Assembly (NCBI GenBank): GCA_001664505.1
Contig: CP011806.1
Location: 718,020-782,019 of the forward strand
Source of the DNA: Acidobacteria bacterium Mor1
GTDB taxonomy: Bacteria > Acidobacteriota > Polarisedimenticolia > Polarisedimenticolales > Polarisedimenticolaceae
Direction of reading: 5' to 3'
Length of the DNA: 64,000 nucleotides
Part shown: in pieces, positions 47,385-56,347 of the stretch
Layout of the letters: every line of letters starts with the position of its first letter
How positions within the stretch are numbered: the stretch's first letter is position 1
Notes under the pieces: generated by a model
Seen by the model: the letters and a program-made list of their open reading frames with translations, nothing else
What the model was told of the DNA's origin: nothing
Database searches by the model: none
Program-made: the position numbers and the translations under genes

Positions 47385-47755
47385 TGCGTTCTCCTCATTT
47401 TTCCCCCTGGACGGGGCAGCCGGTTTCTCCCGGAACTCGGCGAGGACTCACCCGATGGATTCCCCGGGGCTGGACCGAGAGTACCACCGCGGCTCGCCGA
47501 GCCCCGGGACCGCACGGCGCAAAAGTGGAGACAAACCGGCAATACGAGAAGTATTCCAATTATCCGTGTCCGCCGATGCCCGTCTTCGTCCCGTCTCTCC
47601 GAAACGCCGCTGAAACTGATTGACGCAATCCCATAGTCGAAGTAGGTGAAGGCCAATCCGGGCATGGCATTTTGAAAAATTCGGGAGTTCCCGTGCACCT
47701 GGATGGCCACGTGCGCACGGAGCCCCGCAACCAGAAAGTGAACGTGAGGACCTTT
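47385..47755. other. Divergent intergenic region upstream of the repeat protein
   Basis: About 370 bases between two divergent genes. A TTGACG at 47620-47625 with TAGGTG 17 bases later is the best plus-strand promoter guess, but the -10 is weak. GTGAGGA precedes the ATG at 47756. No repeat or RNA gene is seen. Confidence 0.35.
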
Positions 47756-49081
47756 ATGCGTGTGAACGTGCGACTGCTGATCGCGCTGGCGTTGATCGCC
47801 TGCGTGGCCCCGGCCTTTGCCGAGGAGGCCAAGGACCACTACAAGTGCTACGACGCGAAGCCGCTGAGCAGCTTCAACGGCCCGGATGTCGATCTGGTCG
47901 ACCGTTTCGGCCCGACCCTGGCCGACGTGGTCAAGCTGGACAAGCTCTGCACCCCCGTCGACAAGAACGGCGAGGGCATGGTGGATCCCAACACCCACCT
48001 GGCCTGCTACAGCATCAACGACGACCCGGACTTTGCCGACGCCCAGATGGAGATCTGGAACCAGTTCGGTGAAGAGAGCCTGCGCATCACCCGTGCCGGC
48101 ACCCTCTGTGTCCCGACCGTGATCGACGGTGAGACCGCTTCCGGCGCCGTCGACCACTTCAAGTGCTACCGCGGCGGCACCAAGTTCGACTCGACCATCC
48201 CGTACTCGCCTCGAGACGTCAGCGCCGTCGACCGGTTCCGCACCAACGTCGACACCGCCGAAGCCCCGGTCGCCTTCTGCAACCCGGTCGACAAGAACGG
48301 CGAAGGCATCGGCAGCACCAAGAGCCACCTCGAGTGCTACAACGTCGAGGACCGGGCGCTCCGCCCGCTGAACGAAGTGCTGAACGTGACCAACCAGTTC
48401 GGCAGCCAGCGGATCATCCTCAAGCGGCAGGAATCCCTCTGCGTGCCGACCCGCACCTACGACCACTACACCTGCTACGGCGCCGTCTACAACAACGACG
48501 ACTTCCAGGTGAGCCTGACCGACGAGTTCGGCAACACCACGGCGACGGTGACCAAGGCCGACAAGTACTGCGTGCCGGCCAACAAGAAGAACGAAGGCCT
48601 GGCGGACGCCGACACCGGCCTGACCTGCTACACGATCAACGACCCGGCCGACGTCAACGGTCTGCTGATCGACACCAACAACCAGTTCGGTGACGAGATC
48701 CTGCGGCTCAACAAGGCGCGCACCCTGTGCGTGCCGACCAAGAAGGTCGGCAGCGACTCCCACCTCGATATCGAGCACGTCAAGTGCTACCAGGCCCGTT
48801 CGGGCCGGGACGATATCCCGTTCAACCAGATCACCGTGCCGCTGACCGACGAGTACAGCTCCGACGACGCCACGCTGATCGACCCGGTCTCCTACTGCAC
48901 CATCGTGGACAAGAACGGCGAAGGCGCCCGTTTCGACGCCGCCCGCCTCGAGTGCTACGACATCAGCGACTCCTCGATTCCGCCGCTGGATATCCGCGTG
49001 GACATCGAGAACCAGTTCGGTGAGCAGAACCTGCTGCTCAAGCGGCGCGAGAACATCTGCGTGCCGACCCGTCAGCGCTAG
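47756..49081 (+). CDS. Secreted protein of four ~100-residue Cys repeats (eight half-repeats)
   Basis: 441 residues. Signal peptide of about 22 residues (VNVRLLIALALIACVAPAFA). The mature part is four repeats of about 100 residues beginning HYKCY, HFKCY, HYTCY and HVKCY. Each has two related halves of about 45-50 residues. First halves end in LCTPVDKNGEG-like sequence; second halves have (L/H)xCYxI.D, NQFG and end in LCVPT. Every half carries a CY near its start and a Cys near its end, giving about 16 cysteines, which suits disulfides outside the cytoplasm. I recognise no enzyme motif; surface or matrix structure is a guess. A strong terminator follows. Confidence 0.85.
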   Translation: MRVNVRLLIALALIACVAPAFAEEAKDHYKCYDAKPLSSFNGPDVDLVDRFGPTLADVVKLDKLCTPVDKNGEGMVDPNTHLACYSINDDPDFADAQMEIWNQFGEESLRITRAGTLCVPTVIDGETASGAVDHFKCYRGGTKFDSTIPYSPRDVSAVDRFRTNVDTAEAPVAFCNPVDKNGEGIGSTKSHLECYNVEDRALRPLNEVLNVTNQFGSQRIILKRQESLCVPTRTYDHYTCYGAVYNNDDFQVSLTDEFGNTTATVTKADKYCVPANKKNEGLADADTGLTCYTINDPADVNGLLIDTNNQFGDEILRLNKARTLCVPTKKVGSDSHLDIEHVKCYQARSGRDDIPFNQITVPLTDEYSSDDATLIDPVSYCTIVDKNGEGARFDAARLECYDISDSSIPPLDIRVDIENQFGEQNLLLKRRENICVPTRQR

Positions 49082-49112
49082 GTCCTCCGGGACCTGCGAC
49101 CACGTCCGTGAC

Positions 49113-49144
49113 AGCCACCCGGTCTTCGGACCGGGTGGCTTTTC
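49113..49144 (+). terminator. Rho-independent terminator after the Cys-repeat gene
   Basis: A perfect 12-base stem AGCCACCCGGTC (49113-49124) / GACCGGGTGGCT (49129-49140) with a TTCG tetraloop, then TTTTCTCG. It lies about 30 bases past the stop. The best terminator in the window. Confidence 0.92.
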
Positions 49145-49214
49145 TCGTTCAAAGGCGAATCCAGCCCGAAAACCGGGAGAGGGCGCCGCTCACGGCCGGA
49201 GTGGGGCCGAACGC

Positions 49215-49243
49215 TTGCCAGCGGGCCCCCGGTGCCCTAGCAT
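49215..49243 (+). promoter_or_regulatory. Promoter of apt
   Basis: TTGCCA (49215-49220), 17-base spacer, TAGCAT (49238-49243). Start near 49250; TTGGAGG follows as ribosome site before ATG 49265. Confidence 0.55.
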
Positions 49244-49264
49244 GCCCAGCTTGGAGGCTCGGCG

Positions 49265-49789
49265 ATGCTCGTCAGCGACCTGAAACAGACGATCCGAGAA
49301 GTTCCCGACTTTCCCAAGCCGGGGATCAACTTCTATGACGTCACCACCTTGTTTCGCCATCCCGAGGCGCTGCGGTCCACCGTGCGCCGACTGGTCGAGC
49401 GCTACGAGGGGGATCGCTTCGACGCTCTCGCCGGGATCGAAGCCCGAGGCTTCGTGCTCGCCTCCGCGATGGCCTACGAGCTGGGCAAGGGATTGGTCCT
49501 GATCCGCAAACCGGGGAAACTCCCGGCGGAGACCGAAGCCGAGGAATACAGCCTTGAATACGGGTCCGCCACGATGGAGATTCATCGGGACGCCGTGGAG
49601 AAGGGGCAGCGGGTCCTGGTGGTCGACGACGTGCTGGCCACCGGCGGCACGGCTCGGGCCGCAGGCAACCTCGTCGAACGCCTCGGCGCCACGGTCGAAG
49701 GATTCGCCTTCATGGTGGAGCTCGGGTTCCTGCCAGGTCGTAAAACGCTGGGAGACGAGAGCGTCTTCAGCCTGATCCGGTACGATTGA
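49265..49789 (+). CDS. apt: Adenine phosphoribosyltransferase
   Basis: 174 residues. Salvages adenine with PRPP to AMP. IREVPDFPKPGINFYDVTTL and GIEARGFVLASAMA are Apt signatures, and VLVVDDVLATGGTA is the PRPP-binding loop. RKPGKLP fits the flexible substrate loop. tRNA-Arg follows 13 bases after the stop and may be on the same transcript. Confidence 0.97.
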   Translation: MLVSDLKQTIREVPDFPKPGINFYDVTTLFRHPEALRSTVRRLVERYEGDRFDALAGIEARGFVLASAMAYELGKGLVLIRKPGKLPAETEAEEYSLEYGSATMEIHRDAVEKGQRVLVVDDVLATGGTARAAGNLVERLGATVEGFAFMVELGFLPGRKTLGDESVFSLIRYD

Positions 49790-49802
49790 CCGGTGGATCA
49801 AG

Positions 49803-49879
49803 GGGCCTGTAGCTCAGTTGGATAGAGCAGGAGTTTCCTAAACTCAAGGTCGGGGGTTCGACTCCCTCCAGGCCCACCA
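49803..49879 (+). tRNA. tRNA-Arg(CCT)
   Basis: Acceptor GGGCCTG/CAGGCCC, D arm GCTCAGTTGGATAGAGC, anticodon loop TTCCTAA with anticodon CCT, T arm GGGGGTTCGACTCCCTC, encoded CCA. The first base pair of the anticodon stem is a G27-A43 mismatch; all other stems pair. Confidence 0.96.
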
Positions 49880-49934
49880 TCCCGCAACCGGTCGCGGGGC
49901 CGGGTCCGGCGGGCTAGGCGCTACGGAGTAAGAC

Positions 49935-50600
49935 ATGGCTCGGGGCATTACGCGGAAAGAATTGAAGCAGGACGAGTTCGTCGAAGCGGCGTTCTCCCTG
50001 GAACAGTGGCTGGAAGAGAACTGGCAGACCGTCGCCAAGTGGGCCGTGGCCCTCGTGGTCGTCGGTGTCCTGATCGGCGGGTTCTTCTGGTGGAACGAGA
50101 GCCGGACCGCCGCCGCCAAGTCGCTGCTCGCCGAGGGTATGGGCCATCTCGACAAGGCCGGCTCCGAGGAGGGGACCAGCGCCGACTTCGAGGCAGCGCT
50201 GGAGTCCTTCGAGAAGGCCGCCGGCAAGGGGGGGCCTGCCTCCGACACCGCGACCTACTTCCAGGGGGTGGCTCTGAGCCGCCTCGGCCGCCACGACGAG
50301 GCTGCCGAGATCCTGAGCAAGGCCGCGAACTCCGCGGTCACTCTGGAAGCCGCCGACGCGGCCCGGCTGGCCCGGGTCGACGCGCTGATGGCCGCAGGCA
50401 AGGCCGAGGAAGGCTCCGCGGCGCTCAGGGAGTTGGCCGACGGCGAGGGTGCCTACGCCGGCTATGCTCTGCACCGCCTGGCGGAACTTGCCGAGGAGCA
50501 GGGGAACGACACCGAGGCGCAGGGGCTCTATCAGCGCTTCATCGACGACTTCCCCAACGACCCGCTGGCCGTCACCGCCCGCCAGAAGCTGGAAGAGTAG
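49935..50600 (+). CDS. Membrane-anchored TPR protein (YfgM-like)
   Basis: 221 residues. A short cytoplasmic start (ITRKELKQDEFVEAAF), one membrane helix (about 35-55, AVALVVVGVLIGGFFWW), and TPR-like helical pairs to the end (YFQGVALSRLGRHDEAAEIL, LAELAEEQGNDTEAQGLYQR). This matches the layout of YfgM and similar ancillary proteins that associate with SecYEG or BamB in other bacteria; here the assignment rests on layout only. Confidence 0.8.
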   Translation: MARGITRKELKQDEFVEAAFSLEQWLEENWQTVAKWAVALVVVGVLIGGFFWWNESRTAAAKSLLAEGMGHLDKAGSEEGTSADFEAALESFEKAAGKGGPASDTATYFQGVALSRLGRHDEAAEILSKAANSAVTLEAADAARLARVDALMAAGKAEEGSAALRELADGEGAYAGYALHRLAELAEEQGNDTEAQGLYQRFIDDFPNDPLAVTARQKLEE

Positions 50601-50622
50601 CGTTCGCTAGCGCTGCCCGGGC

Positions 50623-51327
50623 TCAGTAGCGCCGCAGGTCGTGATTGCCGGCGGCGTCTTCACCGGTGACCTTGTAGAACAGCAAGCCCGATTTGAGGCC
50701 CATCTCCGAGTCGTCGACGAATTCCGTCTCTTCGGTGGTTCCGATCTCGAAAGCGCGAATCGAGAAGAAGTACGACGCCCGGTCGTAGCGATAGACGTGG
50801 TACCGCGAGATGTACTCGGGACGGCCATCCATGTCGGTGGTGATCGGATCCCAGACCAGCTTCAGGCCGCCGTTGTCCGCCCAGTCCATCCGTAGGGTGT
50901 CGACCTCGGCCGGGTTGATGCCGTCGACCTCGAGTTCGTAGACCGAATCACCCTCGATCCACTCCACGCCGTTCCAGGCGGAAACGCGCCACTCATGGAC
51001 ACCGTTGGACAGGGGTTTGGGCACGCGGAGCAGGGCGCCTTGTTCGTCCCCGAGCACGGCGAAGGCCCAGCCGGCCGTGTCTTCTTTCTGATCGAAGACG
51101 TGGGAGAAGGTGTCGAATCCGTCGAGACTCATCTCGACACGGAACTTCATCAGGTGGATGTCGTCACCGTCCACGCCGACCCGCAGGATCGGCCGGGCCC
51201 CGACGGTCGCGCCGTCCTCGGGCTCCAGCGGGAAGACCTCCTCGATGACCTGGGCTGATGCCGGAGACCACGCCAGCCCGCAGCAGGCGGCGCACATCAG
51301 CAGACCGATCAGCGTTCTCTGGTTCAC
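50623..51327 (-). CDS. Exported Ig/Fn3-like protein of unknown function
   Basis: 234 residues from GTG 51327, preceded by GGGGGA. Signal peptide about 1-25 (LIGLLMCAACCGLAWSPASA). Two beta-sandwich-like parts: residues about 28-130 (FPLEPEDGATVGARPILRV ... GVHEWRVSAWNG) and about 140-234 (LRMDWADNGGLKLVWDPI ... YHVYRYDRASYF), the second like an Fn3 module. No catalytic motif. It is monocistronic in a minus-strand run before ssb. Confidence 0.7.
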   Translation of the reverse strand: MNQRTLIGLLMCAACCGLAWSPASAQVIEEVFPLEPEDGATVGARPILRVGVDGDDIHLMKFRVEMSLDGFDTFSHVFDQKEDTAGWAFAVLGDEQGALLRVPKPLSNGVHEWRVSAWNGVEWIEGDSVYELEVDGINPAEVDTLRMDWADNGGLKLVWDPITTDMDGRPEYISRYHVYRYDRASYFFSIRAFEIGTTEETEFVDDSEMGLKSGLLFYKVTGEDAAGNHDLRRY

Positions 51328-51510
51328 GATTTCCCCCAAAAAGCGGGCCCGGATTCCACGGGCCGCCCGTGCCCCCGAAGCCCTCTGTATATACACCGCG
51401 CCCGGCGGCGCCGCCACAGCCCGGGCCGGGCGGCGCATACCGGTTTCCTCCCCGGGGAAGGCCGTGGAGGAGCTTCTGGGGGTCGGCCCCGAGGGGCCGT
51501 CAGGCGGGGA

Positions 51511-51942
51511 TCAGAACGGGATGTCGTCTTCGCTGTAGCCGCCACCGTCGACCGGTTCGGCCACCTGGTGGTGCTGAGGCTCCGGATCCATCGGAGCCCG
51601 GTCGGACTCGCCACGGGCGCCGAGCATCTGGAAACGCTGGGCCTTGACCTCGGTGGTGTAACGCTTGTTGCCGTCACGGTCGGTCCATTCGCGGGTCTGC
51701 AGCGAGCCCTCGACGTAGACCGAGCGCCCCTTGCGCAGGTACTCGCCGGCGATCTCCGCCTGCTTGCCCCAGACCACGACCCGGTGCCACTCGGTCCGCT
51801 CCTTGCGCTCGCCGCTCTGGTCGCTCCAGCGCTCGGTGGTGGCCATGGTGAAGTTGGCCACGGCGGTCCCACCCTGGGTGTAGCGCACCTCAGGGTCCCG
51901 GCCGAGGTTTCCGATCAAGATCACTTTGTTGACGCTTGCCAT
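51511..51942 (-). CDS. ssb: Single-stranded DNA-binding protein
   Basis: 143 residues. OB fold: [51 protein letters not shown] and [13 protein letters not shown]-terminal acidic tip EDDIPF binds partner proteins. Linker is short (about 25 residues). AAGGAG lies eight bases before the ATG. It diverges from murJ across a 40-base gap with overlapping -10 elements. Confidence 0.97.
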   Translation of the reverse strand: MASVNKVILIGNLGRDPEVRYTQGGTAVANFTMATTERWSDQSGERKERTEWHRVVVWGKQAEIAGEYLRKGRSVYVEGSLQTREWTDRDGNKRYTTEVKAQRFQMLGARGESDRAPMDPEPQHHQVAEPVDGGGYSEDDIPF

Positions 51943-51963
51943 CGATTAACTCCTTGAGCGCCG

Positions 51964-51970
51964 TATTATA
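51964..51970. promoter_or_regulatory. Overlapping divergent -10 elements of ssb and murJ
   Basis: TATTATA reads as TATTAT on the plus strand (51964-51969) for murJ and as a perfect TATAAT on the minus strand (51970-51965) for ssb. Neither has a good -35. The ssb leader would be about 16 bases with its ribosome site; the murJ start at 51983 would be about 7 bases from its transcription start. Confidence 0.6.
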
Positions 51971-51982
51971 GCCCGCCACACG

Positions 51983-53578
51983 ATGAGCGATTCACGGCAA
52001 CTCCTGCGTAGGGTCAGCGGCATCAGTCTCGCGACGATGATGAGCCGCATCCTTGGCTTGTTGCGGGACCAGGTCCAGTCTTACTTCTTCGGCGCCGGTT
52101 TGGTAACCGACGCCTACCTGGCGGCGTTTCGGATCCCGAACCTGCTCCGCGATCTGTTCGCCGAGGGTGCGCTCTCCTCCGCCTTCGTACCGACCTTCAC
52201 CCGGGAACGGGAACACCACGGTGATGAGGCGGCGTTCCGCCTCGCCCGGCGCTTGATGACCCTGATGGGGGTGCTCCTCGGCCTGGTGACCCTGGCGATT
52301 CTGCTCTTTGCCAGAGGAATTCTCAAGCTCTACGTGCCCGGTTTCTCCGGGGAAAAACTGGACCTCGCGGTCGACATGACCCGGATCGTCTCCCCGTTCC
52401 TGCTGTTCGTGGCGTTCGCCGCGGTGGCGATGGGGATGCTCAACACCCACGGCAAGTTCTTCCTTCCGGCTCTCGCCCCGGCCTTTTTCAACCTGTCGGC
52501 CATCGTGGCGGTGATCACCCTGGTCCCGGTCTACCGCTCGCTGGACATCCACCCCGGCCTGGCCCTGGCGACCGGGGCGATCCTCGGCGGAGTCCTGCAG
52601 TTCGCCGTCCAGGTGCCCGCCCTCCACCGGGTCGGATTCCGCTTCCGGCCGGATCTGGCCCTGAGGGATCCGGCCCTGCGCCGGATCGGCCTGTTGATGC
52701 TCCCGGCGACCTTCGGACTGGCGGCAACCCAGATCAACATCCTCGTCGACACGATCCTCGCCTCCCGCTTCGCCGGGGCGATCACCTGGCTGTCCCTGGC
52801 GTTCCGGCTGATGCAGCTGCCGATCGGCCTGTTCGGGGTAGCCATCGCCACCGCCAACCTCGCGCGGGTGTCGGTCGACGCCGCGCGAAACGACCATGGC
52901 GCCATGCGGGACAACCTCGCCGCCGCGTTCCGGACAGCAGCGTTCCTCACCATCCCCGCCACCGCGGGACTGATCGCGCTCCGTGAACCGATCGTGCGGA
53001 TGCTGTTCGAGCACGGCCGCTTCGGCACGTTGGACAGCGAGAAGACCGCCATGGCGGTGCTGGCCTATGCCCTGGGCCTTTCCGCCTACGCCGTGACGAA
53101 GATCCAGGTGCCGACCTTCTACGCTCTGGGCCAGACCCGGCTGCCCGTCATCGCCTCGGCCACGGCGGTCGGCCTCAAGATCGTCTGCAGCCTGCTCCTC
53201 ATCCGCTGGTTGCCCCGGTTCGACATCGACCCGTTTCTCGGCCTGGCGCTCTCGACATCCGTCGCCGCGTGGACCAACTTCGCGATCCTCGCCGGCGGGC
53301 TGCGTCGGCGCATCGGTAGCCTCGGGGGGCGGGGGATTCTCGACACGACCCTGCGAGTCCTGCTGGTCTCCGTGGTCATGGCCTTCGCCGCCCACGAACT
53401 CCACCGGATCGTCGAGCAGGCATGGAGCGGGGGCGGTATCCCCGGCGAGGTTCTGCGCGTGCTGATCGCCGTGGCCACGGGGATGCTGATCTTCTCGGTG
53501 GGCTGCCGGTTGCTGCGCGTTCCCGAGGCGACGCTGGTCTTCGATCGGCTGCGGCGAAAGATCCTCGGGGGAACCTGA
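51983..53578 (+). CDS. murJ: Lipid II flippase MurJ
   Basis: 531 residues, about 14 membrane helices. MVIN/MurJ features: [45 protein letters not shown] and SAFVPTF near the N-terminus, later [17 protein letters not shown]. It flips lipid II for peptidoglycan synthesis. No ribosome site precedes ATG 51983, in keeping with near-leaderless initiation. dtd follows after 25 bases. Confidence 0.95.
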   Translation: MSDSRQLLRRVSGISLATMMSRILGLLRDQVQSYFFGAGLVTDAYLAAFRIPNLLRDLFAEGALSSAFVPTFTREREHHGDEAAFRLARRLMTLMGVLLGLVTLAILLFARGILKLYVPGFSGEKLDLAVDMTRIVSPFLLFVAFAAVAMGMLNTHGKFFLPALAPAFFNLSAIVAVITLVPVYRSLDIHPGLALATGAILGGVLQFAVQVPALHRVGFRFRPDLALRDPALRRIGLLMLPATFGLAATQINILVDTILASRFAGAITWLSLAFRLMQLPIGLFGVAIATANLARVSVDAARNDHGAMRDNLAAAFRTAAFLTIPATAGLIALREPIVRMLFEHGRFGTLDSEKTAMAVLAYALGLSAYAVTKIQVPTFYALGQTRLPVIASATAVGLKIVCSLLLIRWLPRFDIDPFLGLALSTSVAAWTNFAILAGGLRRRIGSLGGRGILDTTLRVLLVSVVMAFAAHELHRIVEQAWSGGGIPGEVLRVLIAVATGMLIFSVGCRLLRVPEATLVFDRLRRKILGGT

Positions 53579-53603
53579 AGCTGGTGTATTCTGCTTCGGC
53601 TCC

Positions 53604-54074
53604 ATGAAGGTATTGATTCAGCGCGTGTCGCGCGCCGCCGTGCGCGTCGACGGAGAAACCGTCGGTGCAATCGGAGAGGGGCTGTTGGTCCTGCTCGGCG
53701 TAGAGCAGGATGACGAGGAACAGGACCTCGACTACTACGCGGCGAAGACCGCGGAGCTCCGCATCTTCCGCGACGACGAAGGGCGCATGAATCGCAGCGT
53801 CGAAGAGGTGGCCGGAAGCGTGCTCGTCGTCTCCCAGTTCACTCTCGCTGCGGCCACCCGGCGCGGCCGGCGGCCCTCCTTCACCGGCGCTGCGCCGCCG
53901 GAACGCGCCGACGCCTTCTACCGCAAGTACTGCGCGTTGTTGCGTGAGCGCGGCCTTACCGTCGAGACCGGGCGTTTCCAGGCGATGATGGATGTGGAAC
54001 TGGTCAACGACGGGCCGGTGACCATCCTGCTGGATCCACCCAAAGGCGCCACGACCCAACGGGCCGGCGTCTGA
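53604..54074 (+). CDS. dtd: D-aminoacyl-tRNA deacylase
   Basis: 156 residues. Hydrolyses D-aminoacyl-tRNAs. [26 protein letters not shown] and [10 protein letters not shown] are the DTD motifs, the last one holding the cross-subunit Gly-cisPro active-site element (GP). It ends overlapping the xer start by one base (TGATG). Confidence 0.96.
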   Translation: MKVLIQRVSRAAVRVDGETVGAIGEGLLVLLGVEQDDEEQDLDYYAAKTAELRIFRDDEGRMNRSVEEVAGSVLVVSQFTLAAATRRGRRPSFTGAAPPERADAFYRKYCALLRERGLTVETGRFQAMMDVELVNDGPVTILLDPPKGATTQRAGV

Positions 54075-54985
54075 TGCGCCCGCAACGCAAGACGCCGCCC
54101 CCGTCACCTCAGGGGTGGTTCGCTCAGTATCTGACCTACCTGATCGCCGAACGGGGGCTCAGCCGAAACACCGTCGATGCCTACCGGCGCGATCTACAGA
54201 CCCTCGGACTTCATCTCGGCGAGCGGCGCCTGGAGGAAGCCTGCAGGGACGACCTGCTGGCCGTGCTTCGCGGGATGCAGATCGAGGGACGTTCACCCCG
54301 TTCCGTCCGCCGCTGGATCGTCGCCATGCGCGGTTTCTTCCGCTACCTGCTGGCCGAGAAGGTGATCCAGGAGGACCCGACCGCTCACCTCGATGCCCCC
54401 CGGGCCATGCGCTCCCTGCCCAAGGTGCTCGATTCCGACGAGGTCGATTCGCTGCTGGCCGCCCCGGACCCGGAGTCGGCCTGCGGCGTTCGCGACCGGG
54501 CGATGCTGGAGGTGCTCTACGCCACCGGCCTGCGGGTCAGTGAACTGGTCGGCCTGCGGCTCGGGGATCTTCGGCTTGACGCCCGTCTGCTGCGGGCCAG
54601 CGGCAAGGGGGACAAGGAGCGGGTGGTACCGCTCGGCGTCGAGGCCGACCGGGCGTTGCAGCGCTATCTGGCCGAGTCCCGGCCCGAGATGCTTGCGGGA
54701 CGGCGCTCGGACTACCTGTTCATCACCGGGCGGGGTGGGCCGATGACCCGGCAGGGGTTCTGGAAATTGCTCAAGGGCTACGGGCAGCGAGCGCACATCG
54801 CCACGCCCTTCTCGCCCCACACCCTGCGCCACTCCTTCGCGACCCATCTGCTGGAGAACGGGGCGGACCTGGTCTCGGTCCAGCGGATGCTCGGCCACGC
54901 GGACATCTCCACCACCGAGATCTACACCCACATCAACCGCGAGCGGCTGCAGCGGCTCTACCGGGACTTCCATCCCCGTGCCTGA
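54074..54985 (+). CDS. Tyrosine recombinase, XerC/XerD type
   Basis: 303 residues. SAM-like N-terminal domain (FAQYLTYLIAERGLSRNTVDAY). Catalytic set: Arg in ATGLRVSELVGL, Lys in GKGDKERVVPL, His-xx-Arg in HTLRHSFATHLLENGA, His in MLGHADIST and Tyr in TEIYTHIN. Length fits chromosomal dimer resolution recombinases. XerD is more likely from the wording, but XerC cannot be excluded. Eight-base overlap with cca. It is a housekeeping recombinase, not evidence of a mobile element. Confidence 0.92.
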   Translation: MRPQRKTPPPSPQGWFAQYLTYLIAERGLSRNTVDAYRRDLQTLGLHLGERRLEEACRDDLLAVLRGMQIEGRSPRSVRRWIVAMRGFFRYLLAEKVIQEDPTAHLDAPRAMRSLPKVLDSDEVDSLLAAPDPESACGVRDRAMLEVLYATGLRVSELVGLRLGDLRLDARLLRASGKGDKERVVPLGVEADRALQRYLAESRPEMLAGRRSDYLFITGRGGPMTRQGFWKLLKGYGQRAHIATPFSPHTLRHSFATHLLENGADLVSVQRMLGHADISTTEIYTHINRERLQRLYRDFHPRA

Positions 54986-56288
54986 TCGGGGGGCCGCCCC
55001 TCCCGACCGGATTCGCCTCGGACAACTGCCGGCGGAGATGCGGGGGCCCCTGCGCGAGATCGCAGGCCTGGCCGCCGAACGGGGTGAACGGGCCTATCTG
55101 GTCGGCGGAGTCGTTCGGGACCTCCTGCTGGAGCGGCCGGTCCACGACCTGGACCTGGTTGTCGAAGGGGATGGCCCCGCACTGGCCCGAGCGTTCGCCC
55201 GGCGACGGCAGGGTGAGCTGCGAGAACACCCCCGCTTCGGAACCGCATCGGTGACGATCCGGCAGGACCGGCCCCCCCTCCGCATCGACCTGGCCACCGC
55301 CCGGAAGGAACGGTACGCCCACCCCGGCGCCCTCCCGGAAACCGGGCCGGCAGCCCTGGAACGGGACCTGGCTCGCCGGGATTTCTCGATCAACGCCATG
55401 GCCGTACCCCTGCACGGTAGCGGCGCCTGGCGGGTCGTCGACCCCTTCGACGGGCGGGGAGCCCTGGCGGCCCGCCGCATCCGCGCCCTGCACCCGGCCT
55501 CGTACCGGGACGATGCCACCCGGATCTTCCGCGCCGTTCGATTCGCGGCCCGGCTGCGTTTTCAGCCGGCGGCAGCCGACCGGAGAAGGATCCGGGACGC
55601 CCTCGCCGCAGGAGCCCTCGACCCGATCTCCGGCGCGAGGGTACGGACGGAGCTGGAGAAGATCTACGGAGACCGGCATCCGGCCCGGGCGGTCGCGGGC
55701 CTGGAGCGGCTCGGAGCCCTGGCGGCTCTGCTTCCGGACCATCGATACATCCCGCCGGCCCATCGCCCCCAGCGGCGGCTGGAGCGGCTGGGCCCGGCCC
55801 TCGCGAGCTGGAAACTTTCCCTGACCGCCGCCGGGATCGGGCTCCTTGCCCTGGGCTGGAAGCGGGCAGGGCGCGCCGCCTTCGGCCGCAGGGCCGGACT
55901 ACGGGCGGAGCAGCGGGAAGCGGCGGCCACCGCCCTGGAGCGCTCCTCCCGGCTCCTGCGCTACCTGGAAGGGGAGTCGGCGAGCCGGGCGGGGAGCCTG
56001 CATGCCCGTTGCCGGGCGGAATCGGACATGACCGTCCTGTTGGCGCTGCTCCGGGCGGATACCCGGATCGCGGCCACCCGGGCGCAGCGTTACCTGGAGA
56101 CCTTGCGCCACGCCCGGCCGGCGGTCCGGGGCTCGGATCTGATCCGGGCCGGGGTCCCTGCGGGCCCCTGGATCGCCCGGGCCCTGGCCGCGGGGCTGCG
56201 GGCCCGCCTGGATGGCCGGGCCCCCGACGACGCAGCCGAGGCTGCCCATGCCCTGGCCGTAGCGAGGCGTCTGGCTCGCCGCACTTGA
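54978..56288 (+). CDS. CCA tRNA nucleotidyltransferase / poly(A) polymerase family
   Basis: 436 residues. Class II nucleotidyltransferase: AYLVGGVVRDLLL, HDLDLVVEGDG (catalytic DxD), RRDFSINAMAVPL and DDATRIFRAVRFAARLRF. The C-terminal 200 residues are helical, Ala/Arg rich and diverged. All three tRNAs here encode CCA, so it may repair ends or act on RNA tails. The start is GTG 54978, overlapping xer. Confidence 0.9.
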   Translation: MPDRGAAPPDRIRLGQLPAEMRGPLREIAGLAAERGERAYLVGGVVRDLLLERPVHDLDLVVEGDGPALARAFARRRQGELREHPRFGTASVTIRQDRPPLRIDLATARKERYAHPGALPETGPAALERDLARRDFSINAMAVPLHGSGAWRVVDPFDGRGALAARRIRALHPASYRDDATRIFRAVRFAARLRFQPAAADRRRIRDALAAGALDPISGARVRTELEKIYGDRHPARAVAGLERLGALAALLPDHRYIPPAHRPQRRLERLGPALASWKLSLTAAGIGLLALGWKRAGRAAFGRRAGLRAEQREAAATALERSSRLLRYLEGESASRAGSLHARCRAESDMTVLLALLRADTRIAATRAQRYLETLRHARPAVRGSDLIRAGVPAGPWIARALAAGLRARLDGRAPDDAAEAAHALAVARRLARRT

Positions 56289-56347
56289 GCCCGGAGCGCT
56301 CCAGTGCTTCAATGACCTCGGCGCGGACGTCACCGCGCGGGGGAAAC

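Noticed and set aside
46380-47636. 418-residue plus-strand frame after the kinase
   Set aside because: Out of frame with the kinase and antisense to the 46824-47384 gene; no family features.
54074-54985. Tyrosine recombinase as sign of an integrated element
   Set aside because: It is translationally linked to dtd and cca, has XerC/D length and motifs, and there are no att repeats or phage genes nearby.
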